Notes: generated by a model from the letters alone, not told the origin. Shown: positions 1 to 5,891, counted from the first letter of the stretch. The stretch: DNA of 9,525 nucleotides from Pseudomonadota bacterium (GCA_023445705.1 JAEXKM010000173.1:1-9525), one strand, 5' to 3'. A program made the numbers and translations.

Positions 1-627
1 CGCATGCGCCGCGCCGTCCATCAGCGATGGCGCGGGGCCGTCGCGCGGCTCTCCCAGCGGCGTCTCTCCGGAAAGCACCAGCGCCGGAGCGCGGACGCGA
101 TCGAGCAGCGCGCCATAGTCGCGGTTCTCCGCGATCTCGCCGTCACGCCAGCCGATGGTTTCGAACAGGAAGTCGTCGTCGGCCTCGACCTCGAAGGCGC
201 GCGCCGCCTTTTCGAGGGGCCAGAGACCGGCCGTTGACATCACGGGATCGAGCGCAAGACAGGCGCGGCCGTGGGCCGCGAGGGCCAAGGCCATGGTGCC
301 GCCAAAGCCAGCGCCGACCACCAGAACACGCCGGCCGGGCAGGATCGTCTCCAGGCTACGGGCATAGGCGGTGACCAGCTCGGCCCAGCCGCCCTCCTTG
401 AAGCGCGGCGCCTTGCCGTGGCCGGGCAAGCTTGCGAGCACCACCTCGGCCTCGGGTTCCAGGCGGCCGAACCAGTCGGCCATCACCCCGGGCGTGGCGA
501 AGAGGTCATGGACGAGAACGACCGCCGACTTGCTACGGTCTTTCATTTCCGGACGGGCGACGAACACCATTTCGTCGCCCGCAGGCGTGTGGACGTGCAG
601 CCACTTGGTCTCGCTGATCGGTCGCAC
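1..627 (-). CDS. alpha/beta-hydrolase-fold protein, 3' end outside the window
   Basis: I translated this minus-strand frame by hand; 209 codons are present and it is open to the left edge. The start is GTG at 627: an in-frame TGA lies 11 codons upstream, a G-rich stretch (GGGGGGCGG) precedes it as ribosome site, and the segment from residue 9 (WLHVHTPAGDE) looks like the first strands of the fold. ATG at 570 (residue 20) is the alternative. Fold landmarks are a strand ending in LVHD (38-41), the cap-side loop LPGHGKAPRF (67-76), a nucleophile-elbow strand VVGAGFGG (103-110) and a later strand ALVLSGETP (182-190), where an acid often follows. The elbow reads G-A-G-F-G, so Gly107 occupies the usual Ser position of GxSxG. 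The protein may therefore be catalytically altered or a binding protein. It lies 28 bp behind eipA on the same strand and is probably cotranscribed. Substrate unknown. Confidence 0.8.
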   Translation of the reverse strand, partial: MRPISETKWLHVHTPAGDEMVFVARPEMKDRSKSAVVLVHDLFATPGVMADWFGRLEPEAEVVLASLPGHGKAPRFKEGGWAELVTAYARSLETILPGRRVLVVGAGFGGTMALALAAHGRACLALDPVMSTAGLWPLEKAARAFEVEADDDFLFETIGWRDGEIAENRDYGALLDRVRAPALVLSGETPLGEPRDGPAPSLMDGAAHA

Positions 628-655
628 CCGCCCCCCGGCCGGCTGATCTCAGATA

Positions 656-1282
656 TTAGAAGGGCAGGAAGCGCCGCGTCCTGCTGAAGCCCAGATAGCC
701 TACATTCGCGCCGAGTCGCAGCCCCACGCCGGCGCGGATCGGCGCCAGGGTGATATCGTCGGAGCGCAGGTAGTTCACGCCCAGGCCCGCGATCAGGTAG
801 GCCGAGCCCTCGACGCCCGGGAAGCGCTGGAAGATCACTTCCGGGTAGTGAAGGTTGTAGCAGAGGGTGAAGACCCGGCTGGCGTTGCCGCCGAAGTCCC
901 AACCGATCGACGGCCCCTGCCAGAAGACCTCGATGGGCTCGCGGTTCTTCATATAGAGCAGGCCACGGCCATAGCGCGCGCCGCCCACGATGGCCGCGCC
1001 GCCTTCCTCGCCCGCCACATAGGCGGTGGGACGGCCATTGTCCTGGAAGACGCGCTCGATGGCGCCGCCGGCGGCTTCCGCGGTCACGCCGAGGAAGTCC
1101 GAGACGTTGTTGACGATTTCATCCCGGCTGTAGGTCTCGGCCTGGCCGGTGGAATAGCTGGGCGTAGCGGTCGCGCTGGGCGACGGCGGAGGCGGCGAAC
1201 CTGGCCCGCCCGGCTGGGCGCTGGCGCAGCCAGCCGCCCCGAACGTGGCCAGCCCTGAAACGATAAGCGTGCGGCGATCCAT
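656..1282 (-). CDS. eipA: EipA family periplasmic envelope-integrity protein (DUF1134)
   Basis: The product has 208 residues from ATG 1282. A longer reading from 1387 is possible, but its 35 extra residues would precede an obvious signal sequence and overlap the CtrA box, so I reject it. Residues 1-22 are a signal peptide: MDRR, then a hydrophobic stretch, then GAAGCASAQ. Cleavage could be by signal peptidase I after CASA, or Cys19 could be lipidated, although the residue at -3 is Ala and not the usual Leu. A Pro/Ser/Thr-rich linker covers about 24-46. The conserved DUF1134 domain fills about 50-208, including GPSIGWDFGGNASR near 123-136. In Brucella abortus the homologue EipA is a periplasmic eight-stranded beta barrel needed for envelope stress resistance, and its gene is activated by CtrA. 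A TTAA-N7-TTAA box 72-86 bp upstream here fits that. A possible AGGGA ribosome site lies about 13 bp from the start. Confidence 0.87.
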   Translation of the reverse strand: MDRRTLIVSGLATFGAAGCASAQPGGPGSPPPPSPSATATPSYSTGQAETYSRDEIVNNVSDFLGVTAEAAGGAIERVFQDNGRPTAYVAGEEGGAAIVGGARYGRGLLYMKNREPIEVFWQGPSIGWDFGGNASRVFTLCYNLHYPEVIFQRFPGVEGSAYLIAGLGVNYLRSDDITLAPIRAGVGLRLGANVGYLGFSRTRRFLPF

Positions 1283-1353
1283 GTGTCGCAAATATTCCCT
1301 GGAAGCTTGAACGAGCCTCACATCCCCAAGGGGCATGAATGCGGGCGCCCGCC

Positions 1354-1368
1354 TTAACGGCGGATTAA
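1354..1368. promoter_or_regulatory. CtrA-type binding box TTAA-N7-TTAA
   Basis: Two TTAA half sites (1354-1357 and 1365-1368) are separated by exactly 7 bp, the full-site spacing known for CtrA in Caulobacter. The right half extends to TTAACCAT (1365-1372). I saw no other TTAA in the window by eye. The box lies in the 151-bp gap between the divergent eipA (start 1282) and lepA (start 1434). For eipA it would sit at the -35 region of a transcript starting near 1325, the usual activating position of CtrA. A 12-bp perfect palindrome (1341-1352, GCGGGCGCCCGC) abuts it. CtrA control of eipA is reported in Brucella; control here is inference. Confidence 0.75.
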
Positions 1369-1433
1369 CCATGAGGGCGCGACGCACGCGGGCTACTCGC
1401 GATCCTCTCCGAATGTGCTAGAGGCGGGACGAA

Positions 1434-3239
1434 ATGACGACGCCCCTTTCTCACATCCGCAACTTCTCGATCGTGGCCCACATCGACCACGGGAAGTCGA
1501 CCCTGTCCGACCGGCTCATCCAGGAGACCGGCGCGCTCACCAAACGTGAGATGACCGAGCAGGTTCTGGACAACATGGAGATCGAGCGCGAGCGCGGGAT
1601 CACCATCAAGGCCCAGACCGTGCGCCTGGAGTACAAGGCCAAGGACGGCGAGACCTATGTCCTGAACCTGATGGACACCCCTGGCCACGTCGACTTCGCC
1701 TATGAGGTCAGCCGCTCGCTGGCCGCGTGCGAAGGCTCGATCCTGGTGGTCGACTCCTCCCAAGGCGTCGAGGCCCAGACCCTGGCCAACGTCTATCAGG
1801 CGATCGACAACAACCACGAGATCGTGCCGGTCCTGAACAAGATCGACCTGCCGGCGTCCGAACCCGACCGGGTGCGCCAGCAGATCGAGGACGTCATCGG
1901 CATCGACGCTTCCGAGGCGGTGCTCTGCTCGGCCAAGACCGGCGAAGGCATCGCCGAGGTGCTGGAGGCCGTCGTCGCCAAGTTGCCGCCGCCGAAGGGC
2001 GACCGCGACGCGCCGCTGAAGGCCCTGCTGGTCGACGCCTGGTATGACCCCTACCTGGGCGTCGTGGTGCTGGTGCGGGTCATCGACGGCGTGCTGAAGG
2101 CCGGCATGAAGGTCCGGATGATGAACGCCGGCGCCACCCACCAGGTGGATAAGATCGGCGTGTTCCGGCCCAAGCAGACCGAGGTCGCCGAACTGGGTCC
2201 GGGCGAGATCGGCTACATCACCGCCCAGATCAAGCAGGTGGCCGACGCGGCCGTCGGCGACACGATCACCGAGGAAAAGCGCCAGACCGAGCACTCGCTG
2301 GCCGGTTTCCGCGTCGCCCAGTCGGTCGTTTTCTGCGGCCTGTTCCCGGTGGACGCCGCGGACTTCGAAGACCTGCGCGCCGCCATCGGCCGGCTGCGTC
2401 TGAACGACGCCAGCTTCACCTACGAGATGGAAACCAGCGCGGCGCTGGGCTTCGGCTTCCGCTGCGGTTTCCTTGGCCTGCTGCACCTGGAAATCATCCA
2501 GGAGCGCCTGAGCCGCGAGTTCGACCTGGACCTGATCGCGACGGCGCCAAGCGTCGTCTACAAGATCCACATGACGGACGGCAGCGAGATCGAGCTGCAC
2601 AACCCTGCCGACATGCCTGATCCGGTGAAGATCGCCGACATCAGCGAGCCCTGGATCAAGGCGACCATCCTGACACCCGACGAATACCTGGGTTCGGTGA
2701 TCAAGCTCTGCCAGGACCGCCGCGGCGAACAGCGCGAGCTGTCCTATGTCGGTTCACGGGCGCTGGTGGTTTACGACCTGCCGCTGAACGAGGTGGTGTT
2801 CGACTTCTACGACCGCCTGAAGAGCGTTTCGAAGGGCTACGCCTCCTTCGACTACGTCATCGAAGGCTATCGCGTCGGCGACCTGGTGAAGATGTCGATC
2901 CTGGTCAACGGCGAGCCCGTCGACGCCCTGTCGATGCTGGTCCACCGCGACCGGGCCGAAACCCGCGGCCGCGGCATGGTCGAGAAGATGAAGGACCTGA
3001 TCAGCCCGCACCAGTTCCAGATCCCGCTGCAGGCGGCGATCGGCGGCCGGATCGTAGCCCGCGAGACCATTCGCGCCCTGCGCAAGGACGTCACCGCCAA
3101 GTGCTATGGCGGCGACATGAGCCGCAAGCGCAAGCTGCTGGACAAGCAAAAGGCCGGCAAGAAGCGCATGCGTCAGTTCGGCAAGGTCGAGATCCCGCAG
3201 GAAGCGTTCATCGCCGCCCTGAAGATGGACGCCGACTAG
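1434..3239 (+). CDS. lepA: Elongation factor 4 (LepA), ribosomal GTPase
   Basis: This is a full-length 601-aa LepA/EF4, a translational GTPase that acts on the ribosome, described as a back-translocase and as an aid to initiation and 30S biogenesis. GTPase motifs are all intact: G1 AHIDHGKS (15-22), switch I around RGITIKA (54-60), G3 DTPGH (81-85), G4 NKID (135-138) and G5 SAK (166-168). The family-specific C-terminal domain is present and ends with the basic KRKLLDKQKAGKKRMRQFG segment and EIPQEAFIAALK. The ATG at 1434 follows GAGGCGGGAC as ribosome site and gives the standard family N-terminus. Unlike E. coli, where lepA precedes lepB, no signal peptidase gene follows. Instead the TAG stop shares a CTAG with the convergent DUF2784 gene. 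The large antisense open frames across it are GC-bias shadows. Confidence 0.98.
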   Translation: MTTPLSHIRNFSIVAHIDHGKSTLSDRLIQETGALTKREMTEQVLDNMEIERERGITIKAQTVRLEYKAKDGETYVLNLMDTPGHVDFAYEVSRSLAACEGSILVVDSSQGVEAQTLANVYQAIDNNHEIVPVLNKIDLPASEPDRVRQQIEDVIGIDASEAVLCSAKTGEGIAEVLEAVVAKLPPPKGDRDAPLKALLVDAWYDPYLGVVVLVRVIDGVLKAGMKVRMMNAGATHQVDKIGVFRPKQTEVAELGPGEIGYITAQIKQVADAAVGDTITEEKRQTEHSLAGFRVAQSVVFCGLFPVDAADFEDLRAAIGRLRLNDASFTYEMETSAALGFGFRCGFLGLLHLEIIQERLSREFDLDLIATAPSVVYKIHMTDGSEIELHNPADMPDPVKIADISEPWIKATILTPDEYLGSVIKLCQDRRGEQRELSYVGSRALVVYDLPLNEVVFDFYDRLKSVSKGYASFDYVIEGYRVGDLVKMSILVNGEPVDALSMLVHRDRAETRGRGMVEKMKDLISPHQFQIPLQAAIGGRIVARETIRALRKDVTAKCYGGDMSRKRKLLDKQKAGKKRMRQFGKVEIPQEAFIAALKMDAD

Positions 3240-3631
3240 AACCTCTTGCGCCTGACGGTGCGGGGCTTGGGCGGAATCAGGAACCACAGCGCGACGGCGT
3301 AGGCGAAGATCGCCACATACGCCGCCGTGAACACCCAAAGCGGCAGCGGCCAGTAGATCAGGCCGTTGATCACCCTGGCCACCAGCGGTGCCTGATCGGG
3401 CGCGCCGGCGAGTTCGTCCTGCCAGACGGTCAGGAAACAGGCGCGGCCAAGCAGGGCCTGCACGGCCACGACGGCGAGGGAAGCCAGATGCAGCAGGCGC
3501 CAAGCCCGCGCCCGCACGAACCGCCACCCTCGCCAGCCGCCCAACGGAATGACGATCAGGCCGAAGAGGTTGAAGGCGATGACGCCCACATGCGCGGCAA
3601 GCACCAGCCCTGCGACAATCGCCGCGCTCAT
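3236..3631 (-). CDS. DUF2784 family small membrane protein
   Basis: A 131-aa integral membrane protein that I assign to DUF2784, whose function is unknown. Hydrophobic segments lie at about 3-30, 46-62 and 86-118, the last long enough for two helices. Between the second and third is the loop GRACFLTVWQDELAG (62-76), at the place where the family carries a conserved C-x-L-T...E stretch. The C-terminus is strongly basic (KPRTVRRKRF), suggesting a cytoplasmic tail. ATG 3631 is the natural start because hydrophobic sequence begins within four residues, but the ribosome site is weak (GGCGTCTGG). The gene converges on lepA: its TAG lies in the same CTAG as the lepA TAG, a 4-bp tail-to-tail overlap that leaves no room for an intergenic terminator. 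Confidence 0.82.
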   Translation of the reverse strand: MSAAIVAGLVLAAHVGVIAFNLFGLIVIPLGGWRGWRFVRARAWRLLHLASLAVVAVQALLGRACFLTVWQDELAGAPDQAPLVARVINGLIYWPLPLWVFTAAYVAIFAYAVALWFLIPPKPRTVRRKRF

Positions 3632-3647
3632 CCAGACGCCAGCGTGA

Positions 3648-3677
3648 TTGATCGCGCCCCACAGCCCTGCCTAAAAA
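3648..3677 (+). promoter_or_regulatory. Weak candidate sigma-70-type promoter for the entericidin gene
   Basis: TTGATC (3648-3653) and TAAAAA (3672-3677) are separated by 18 bp, about 50 bp before the entericidin start. The -35 is reasonable and the -10 poor, so this is tentative. Downstream, an inverted repeat GGAAGC/GCTTCC (3684-3689 and 3701-3706, 11-nt loop) lies in the presumed leader. Confidence 0.28.
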
Positions 3678-3727
3678 GGGCCTGGAAGCGCCGCCATGAA
3701 GCTTCCGCCAAAGAGGGGAGCCTTTCC

Positions 3728-3865
3728 ATGCGCAAGTTCATCGCCCTGGCCGCCGTCGCCGCCGCGCTCATGACGTCCGCCTGCAACACCATCGAAGGCC
3801 TCGGCCGTGACGCCCAGGCCGCCGGCGCGGCCGTAACTGGCGCCGCCAACGACATGAAGCGCTGA
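3728..3865 (+). CDS. Entericidin A/B family small lipoprotein
   Basis: A 45-aa lipopeptide of the entericidin family. In E. coli, EcnA and EcnB are small membrane lipoproteins described as an antidote/toxin pair affecting lysis in stationary phase; alphaproteobacterial homologues are usually single and poorly characterised. The sequence shows a basic start (MRKF), a hydrophobic Ala-rich signal, and a lipobox-like TSAC with Cys19 as the expected lipidated residue. It continues with the family signature CNTIEGLGRDAQAAGAAVTG and ends in MKR. The GAGGGGAG ribosome site lies 7 bp before the ATG, which fixes the start. The open frame extends far upstream into lepA, but only this last part is real. 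It stands alone: DUF2784 diverges upstream and a small convergent gene lies 6 bp beyond its stop. No EcfG-type box was seen in front of it. Confidence 0.92.
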   Translation: MRKFIALAAVAAALMTSACNTIEGLGRDAQAAGAAVTGAANDMKR

Positions 3866-3871
3866 ACTGGC

Positions 3872-4027
3872 TTAGGCGTCCTCCTCGCGGGACGCCTCCT
3901 TCGCCACCTTGGCCTTCTCTTCCGGGGTGACGACGTGGTCCGGCGCTCTGCGCGCGGCCTCCTCGGCGGGTGTCGTCGGACCCCCATCATGATCGTTCGC
4001 CGGAATCGGCGGCTTCTTCTCGGTCAT
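3872..4027 (-). CDS. Unrecognised 51-aa charged small protein
   Basis: This frame reads MTEKKPPIPANDHDGG, then a stretch rich in Glu, Ala and Arg, and ends KAKVAKEASREEDA before TAA. I do not recognise a family. It has no signal peptide, membrane segment or cysteine; it is hydrophilic, Pro-rich at the start and probably helical in the second half, suggesting a soluble or disordered protein. Support for it being real: an AAAGGA ribosome site 6 bp before the ATG, and an EcfG-like promoter with one mismatch 45-69 bp upstream. It converges on the entericidin gene with only 6 bp between stops and diverges from DUF983. A stress-response role is inferred from the promoter alone. It could still be a chance frame. 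Confidence 0.62.
   Translation of the reverse strand: MTEKKPPIPANDHDGGPTTPAEEAARRAPDHVVTPEEKAKVAKEASREEDA
3874..3897. terminator. Possible hairpin terminator behind the entericidin gene
   Basis: An 8-bp perfect inverted repeat AGGCGTCC/GGACGCCT (3874-3881 and 3890-3897) with an 8-nt loop begins 9 bases after the entericidin stop. It is GC-rich but followed by TCCTTCGCC and not a T run, so termination efficiency is uncertain. It also encodes the C-terminus of the convergent 51-aa gene. Confidence 0.4.
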
Positions 4028-4071
4028 CGCCGGTCCTTTCTCGCGGCGGGCGCCGCGTCTCCGGTATCGGA

Positions 4072-4096
4072 AACGGCCAGGAGCTTCGCAGGTTCG
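4072..4096 (-). promoter_or_regulatory. EcfG/SigT-like promoter, one mismatch, for the 51-aa gene
   Basis: On the minus strand the sequence reads CGAAC (4096-4092), 16 bp, then CGTT (4075-4072). The general-stress sigma consensus in alphaproteobacteria is GGAAC-N16/17-CGTT, so only the first base differs. The CGTT ends 45 bp before the ATG at 4027, the same offset as in the perfect copy at 4566-4590. Function is inferred from sequence only. Confidence 0.42.
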
Positions 4097-4176
4097 CGCC
4101 GCCCCCGGACAAGTCCTTAGGCCTTGCGGCGAGAAGCACCCTTTCCTTGACCGGGGCGAGGGCCTATCGCTAACCC

Positions 4177-4557
4177 ATGTTCTTGCAGTCCATGCGCAGG
4201 GGTCTCAAAGGCCGTTGTCCTCACTGTGGAGAGGGCAAGCTCTTCCGCAGCTACCTCAAGGTCACGCCGACCTGCACGGCTTGCGGCCATGACCTCGCGA
4301 AATATCCGGCCGACGACGGCCCGGCCTATTTCACCATCCTGATCGTCGGCCACCTGCTGGTTGCGCCGCTGCTGATCTTCCCGGTGATCTGGGAAGCCTC
4401 GCCCTGGATCATGGTGCCGGCGACGCTGGTCCCCCTGACCGTGGCCAGCCTGGTCCTGCTGCCGCTGAACAAAGGCTGGTTCATCGGCCTGCTCTATGCG
4501 CTGGGCATCAAGCGCGGCGACAGCGCCATCCACACCGCGGACGTCGCCGACCGATAG
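4177..4557 (+). CDS. DUF983 family zinc-ribbon membrane protein
   Basis: A 126-aa protein of the DUF983 family, whose role is not established; members often lie near haem-copper oxidase genes, but none is seen here. The N-terminus has two Cys pairs, CPHC (14-17) and CTAC (33-36), spaced like a small zinc ribbon and preceded by the typical RRGLKGRCPHCGEGKLF. A charged stretch ending DDGPAYF follows, then hydrophobic segments at about 50-72 and 78-96 and a short tail. The start is uncertain. ATG 4177 has no good ribosome site close by. ATG 4192 (residue 6) gives an equally normal family N-terminus. A TTGACC...GCTAAC pair (4147-4152, 4169-4174) could be a promoter, and its position so close to 4177 would favour 4192. 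Confidence 0.88.
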   Translation: MFLQSMRRGLKGRCPHCGEGKLFRSYLKVTPTCTACGHDLAKYPADDGPAYFTILIVGHLLVAPLLIFPVIWEASPWIMVPATLVPLTVASLVLLPLNKGWFIGLLYALGIKRGDSAIHTADVADR

Positions 4558-4565
4558 TCATCGGA

Positions 4566-4590
4566 GGAACCGGCTGCGCGCCGGCTCGTT
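4566..4590 (+). promoter_or_regulatory. EcfG/SigT general-stress promoter GGAAC-N16-CGTT
   Basis: GGAAC at 4566-4570 and CGTT at 4587-4590 are separated by exactly 16 bp, an exact match to the promoter consensus of the alphaproteobacterial general-stress sigma factor (EcfG; SigT in Caulobacter). The GTG of the DUF3309 gene lies 45 bp beyond the CGTT, leaving room for a start point near 4597 and a leader of about 40 nt. The spacer contains an inverted repeat CCGGC/GCCGG (4570-4574 and 4580-4584). The preceding DUF983 gene ends 8 bp upstream. Confidence 0.75.
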
Positions 4591-4635
4591 GGCATCTCAA
4601 GAACCGCATAGAGTTCAGCAGCGGAGGAGACGCCT

Positions 4636-4794
4636 GTGGGTCTTGGAACCATCCTGCTTATCGTATTGATCATCCTCCTGATCGGCGCTCTGCCGACCTG
4701 GGGGTACTCGAGTTCCTGGGGGTACTTCCCCTCGGGCGGCCTCGGCCTGATCCTGGTGATCGTGCTGATCCTCGTCTTGATGGGACGCCTCTAG
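4636..4794 (+). CDS. DUF3309 family 52-aa membrane protein
   Basis: A 52-aa hydrophobic protein of the DUF3309 family, function unknown. It starts at GTG 4636 with a strong GGAGGAG ribosome site about 8 bp upstream. The layout is one hydrophobic segment (about 3-19), a central LPTWGYSSSWGYFPSGGLG loop (about 19-37), and a second hydrophobic segment (about 38-49) ending GRL. The two halves form a hairpin probably inserted in the inner membrane. The conserved GALPTW...WGY..SGGLG core and the length match the family. The EcfG promoter immediately upstream makes it a likely member of the general stress response, together with the DUF599 gene that starts 48 bp after its stop. Confidence 0.9.
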   Translation: MGLGTILLIVLIILLIGALPTWGYSSSWGYFPSGGLGLILVIVLILVLMGRL

Positions 4795-4842
4795 CCCCGC
4801 TTCGGCCGGCGCCGTAGCATCCCGGCGAGACCGGGACCGCCT

Positions 4843-5556
4843 GTGAACTTCGTCAAAGCCCTTTCCCCTGCCGACATGGCGGCCTTGGCCTTCTTTGCCG
4901 TGGCCTGGCTGGCCTATGAGCCGCTGTTGAAGGTCCTCGCCCGGGGAAAGGGCATGATCAATACGGACATGACCGTCATCCGCGCCGGCTGGATGCGCAC
5001 CATGGCCACCCGCGAGAACAAGCTGATGGACGGTCAGCTCCTCGGCCATACCCTGAATTCCGCCTCGTTCTTCGCCTCATCCAACCTCATCCTGATCGCT
5101 GGCGCCGCAGGCGTGCTGTTCGGGGGCGAGGGCTCGTTCCGCAGCGCCTCGAGCCTGATGGTCCTGAAGACCTCGTCGCGGCTGCTGTTCGAGGCCCAGA
5201 TCGCGCTGGTGCTGCTGGCGCTGGCCAGAGGGCTGCTCGACTTCATCTGGGCGATCCGCCAGATGAACTATTGCCTGGCGGTGATCGGCGCGGCGCGAGA
5301 CACCACCGACCAGGCCTATGCGGCTGAGTACGGCAGCGCCGCCGCCAGATTGCTGAACCCGGCGCTATCGTCGTTCAATCGAGGGGTTCGCGGCTACTAT
5401 TTCGCCTTGGCCGCGGCGGCCTGGCTATTCGGGCCGCTGTCCTTCGCCCTGGTGACGCTCTCGGCGGTCACGCTGCTGTTCTCGCGGCAAAGGCATTCGC
5501 CGGCGGCCGCAGCCATCGCCGAGGTCCGCCGCCTGCTGGAGCGCGATCCCAGCTAG
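4843..5556 (+). CDS. DUF599 family membrane protein
   Basis: A 237-aa protein of DUF599, an uncharacterised integral membrane family. Hydrophobic segments lie at about 11-30, 76-94, 113-137 and 184-212. The family landmarks are in the first loop and second helix: WMRTMATRENKLMDGQL (50-66) and SFFASSNLILIAG (75-87). The C-terminus is a basic, Arg-rich cytoplasmic-type tail. GTG 4843 is taken as the start because it gives MNFVKALSPADMAAL directly before the first helix; the ribosome site is weak (GACCGGGACC). It follows DUF3309 by 48 bp. That gap holds a small inverted repeat CCCGG/CCGGG (4821-4825, 4831-4835) but no convincing terminator, so the two genes may share the stress promoter. Its TAG shares a CTAG with the convergent YjbR-type gene. 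Confidence 0.87.
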   Translation: MNFVKALSPADMAALAFFAVAWLAYEPLLKVLARGKGMINTDMTVIRAGWMRTMATRENKLMDGQLLGHTLNSASFFASSNLILIAGAAGVLFGGEGSFRSASSLMVLKTSSRLLFEAQIALVLLALARGLLDFIWAIRQMNYCLAVIGAARDTTDQAYAAEYGSAAARLLNPALSSFNRGVRGYYFALAAAAWLFGPLSFALVTLSAVTLLFSRQRHSPAAAAIAEVRRLLERDPS

Positions 5557-5891
5557 AGGCCGAGTTCGGCGCGCAGCTTCCGGGTGAGTTTGGCAGCGAC
5601 CAGTTCGTGCGAGGTGGCGATCCAGCCAGCCGCCTCCTCGGCCTCCACCCCCTCCAGATCGACGGCCACCCAGGCGCCTTTGGCGAGATAGGGCGCCTGA
5701 CGGCCGGGGCCGCCTTCGTCCGTCAGCACCATGAAGCCGATTTCCGTCACCTTGAAGGACAATGCTTCGCTCAGGCCGCAGATGGCGAAGACCTTGCCGC
5801 CGATCTTGTAGACATCGGAGCCGCCCCACTGGACGACCTTCGTGACCGCCGGCAGGGCGAACGCCAGGAACTCGACCTCAGCCCGCGTCAA
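5553..5891 (-). CDS. MmcQ/YjbR-like protein
   Basis: A 112-aa protein of the MmcQ/YjbR family, a small alpha/beta fold with a double-wing DNA-binding-like shape; its biological role is not established. Recognisable parts are the N-terminal helix (EVEFLAFALPAVTK), the WGGSDVYKIGGKVFA hairpin (22-36), SFKV, the APYLAKGAWVAVDL strand region, and the final SHELVAAKLTRKL helix. An ATG at 5945 in this frame would add an Arg/His-rich stretch that overlaps the end of msrA by 58 bases and does not resemble the family. I prefer TTG 5891, which overlaps the msrA TGA in a TTGA. There is no clear ribosome site, as expected if translation is coupled to msrA. The stop lies in the CTAG shared with DUF599. 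Confidence 0.83.
   Translation of the reverse strand: MTRAEVEFLAFALPAVTKVVQWGGSDVYKIGGKVFAICGLSEALSFKVTEIGFMVLTDEGGPGRQAPYLAKGAWVAVDLEGVEAEEAAGWIATSHELVAAKLTRKLRAELGL

Noticed and set aside
1283..1387. Upstream extension of eipA to an ATG at 1387
   Set aside because: It would place 35 extra residues before the signal peptide and run through the CtrA box and its palindrome.
1371..1421. 16-codon open frame MRARRTRATRDPLRMC just before lepA
   Set aside because: It has no ribosome site, overlaps the CtrA box, and shows no feature of a leader peptide.
1417..1424. GCTAGAGG before lepA as an alphaproteobacterial -10 element
   Set aside because: No matching -35 at the proper distance, and it overlaps the ribosome site region.
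1541..1566. AACG-N16-GTTCT, an EcfG-like box on the minus strand
   Set aside because: It lies inside lepA with no gene starting downstream on that strand, and the -35 element is mismatched.
1365..2600. 411-aa antisense open frame over lepA
   Set aside because: lepA on the plus strand is unmistakable with all GTPase motifs; the antisense product is His/Asp/Val-rich, typical of GC-biased third positions read backward.
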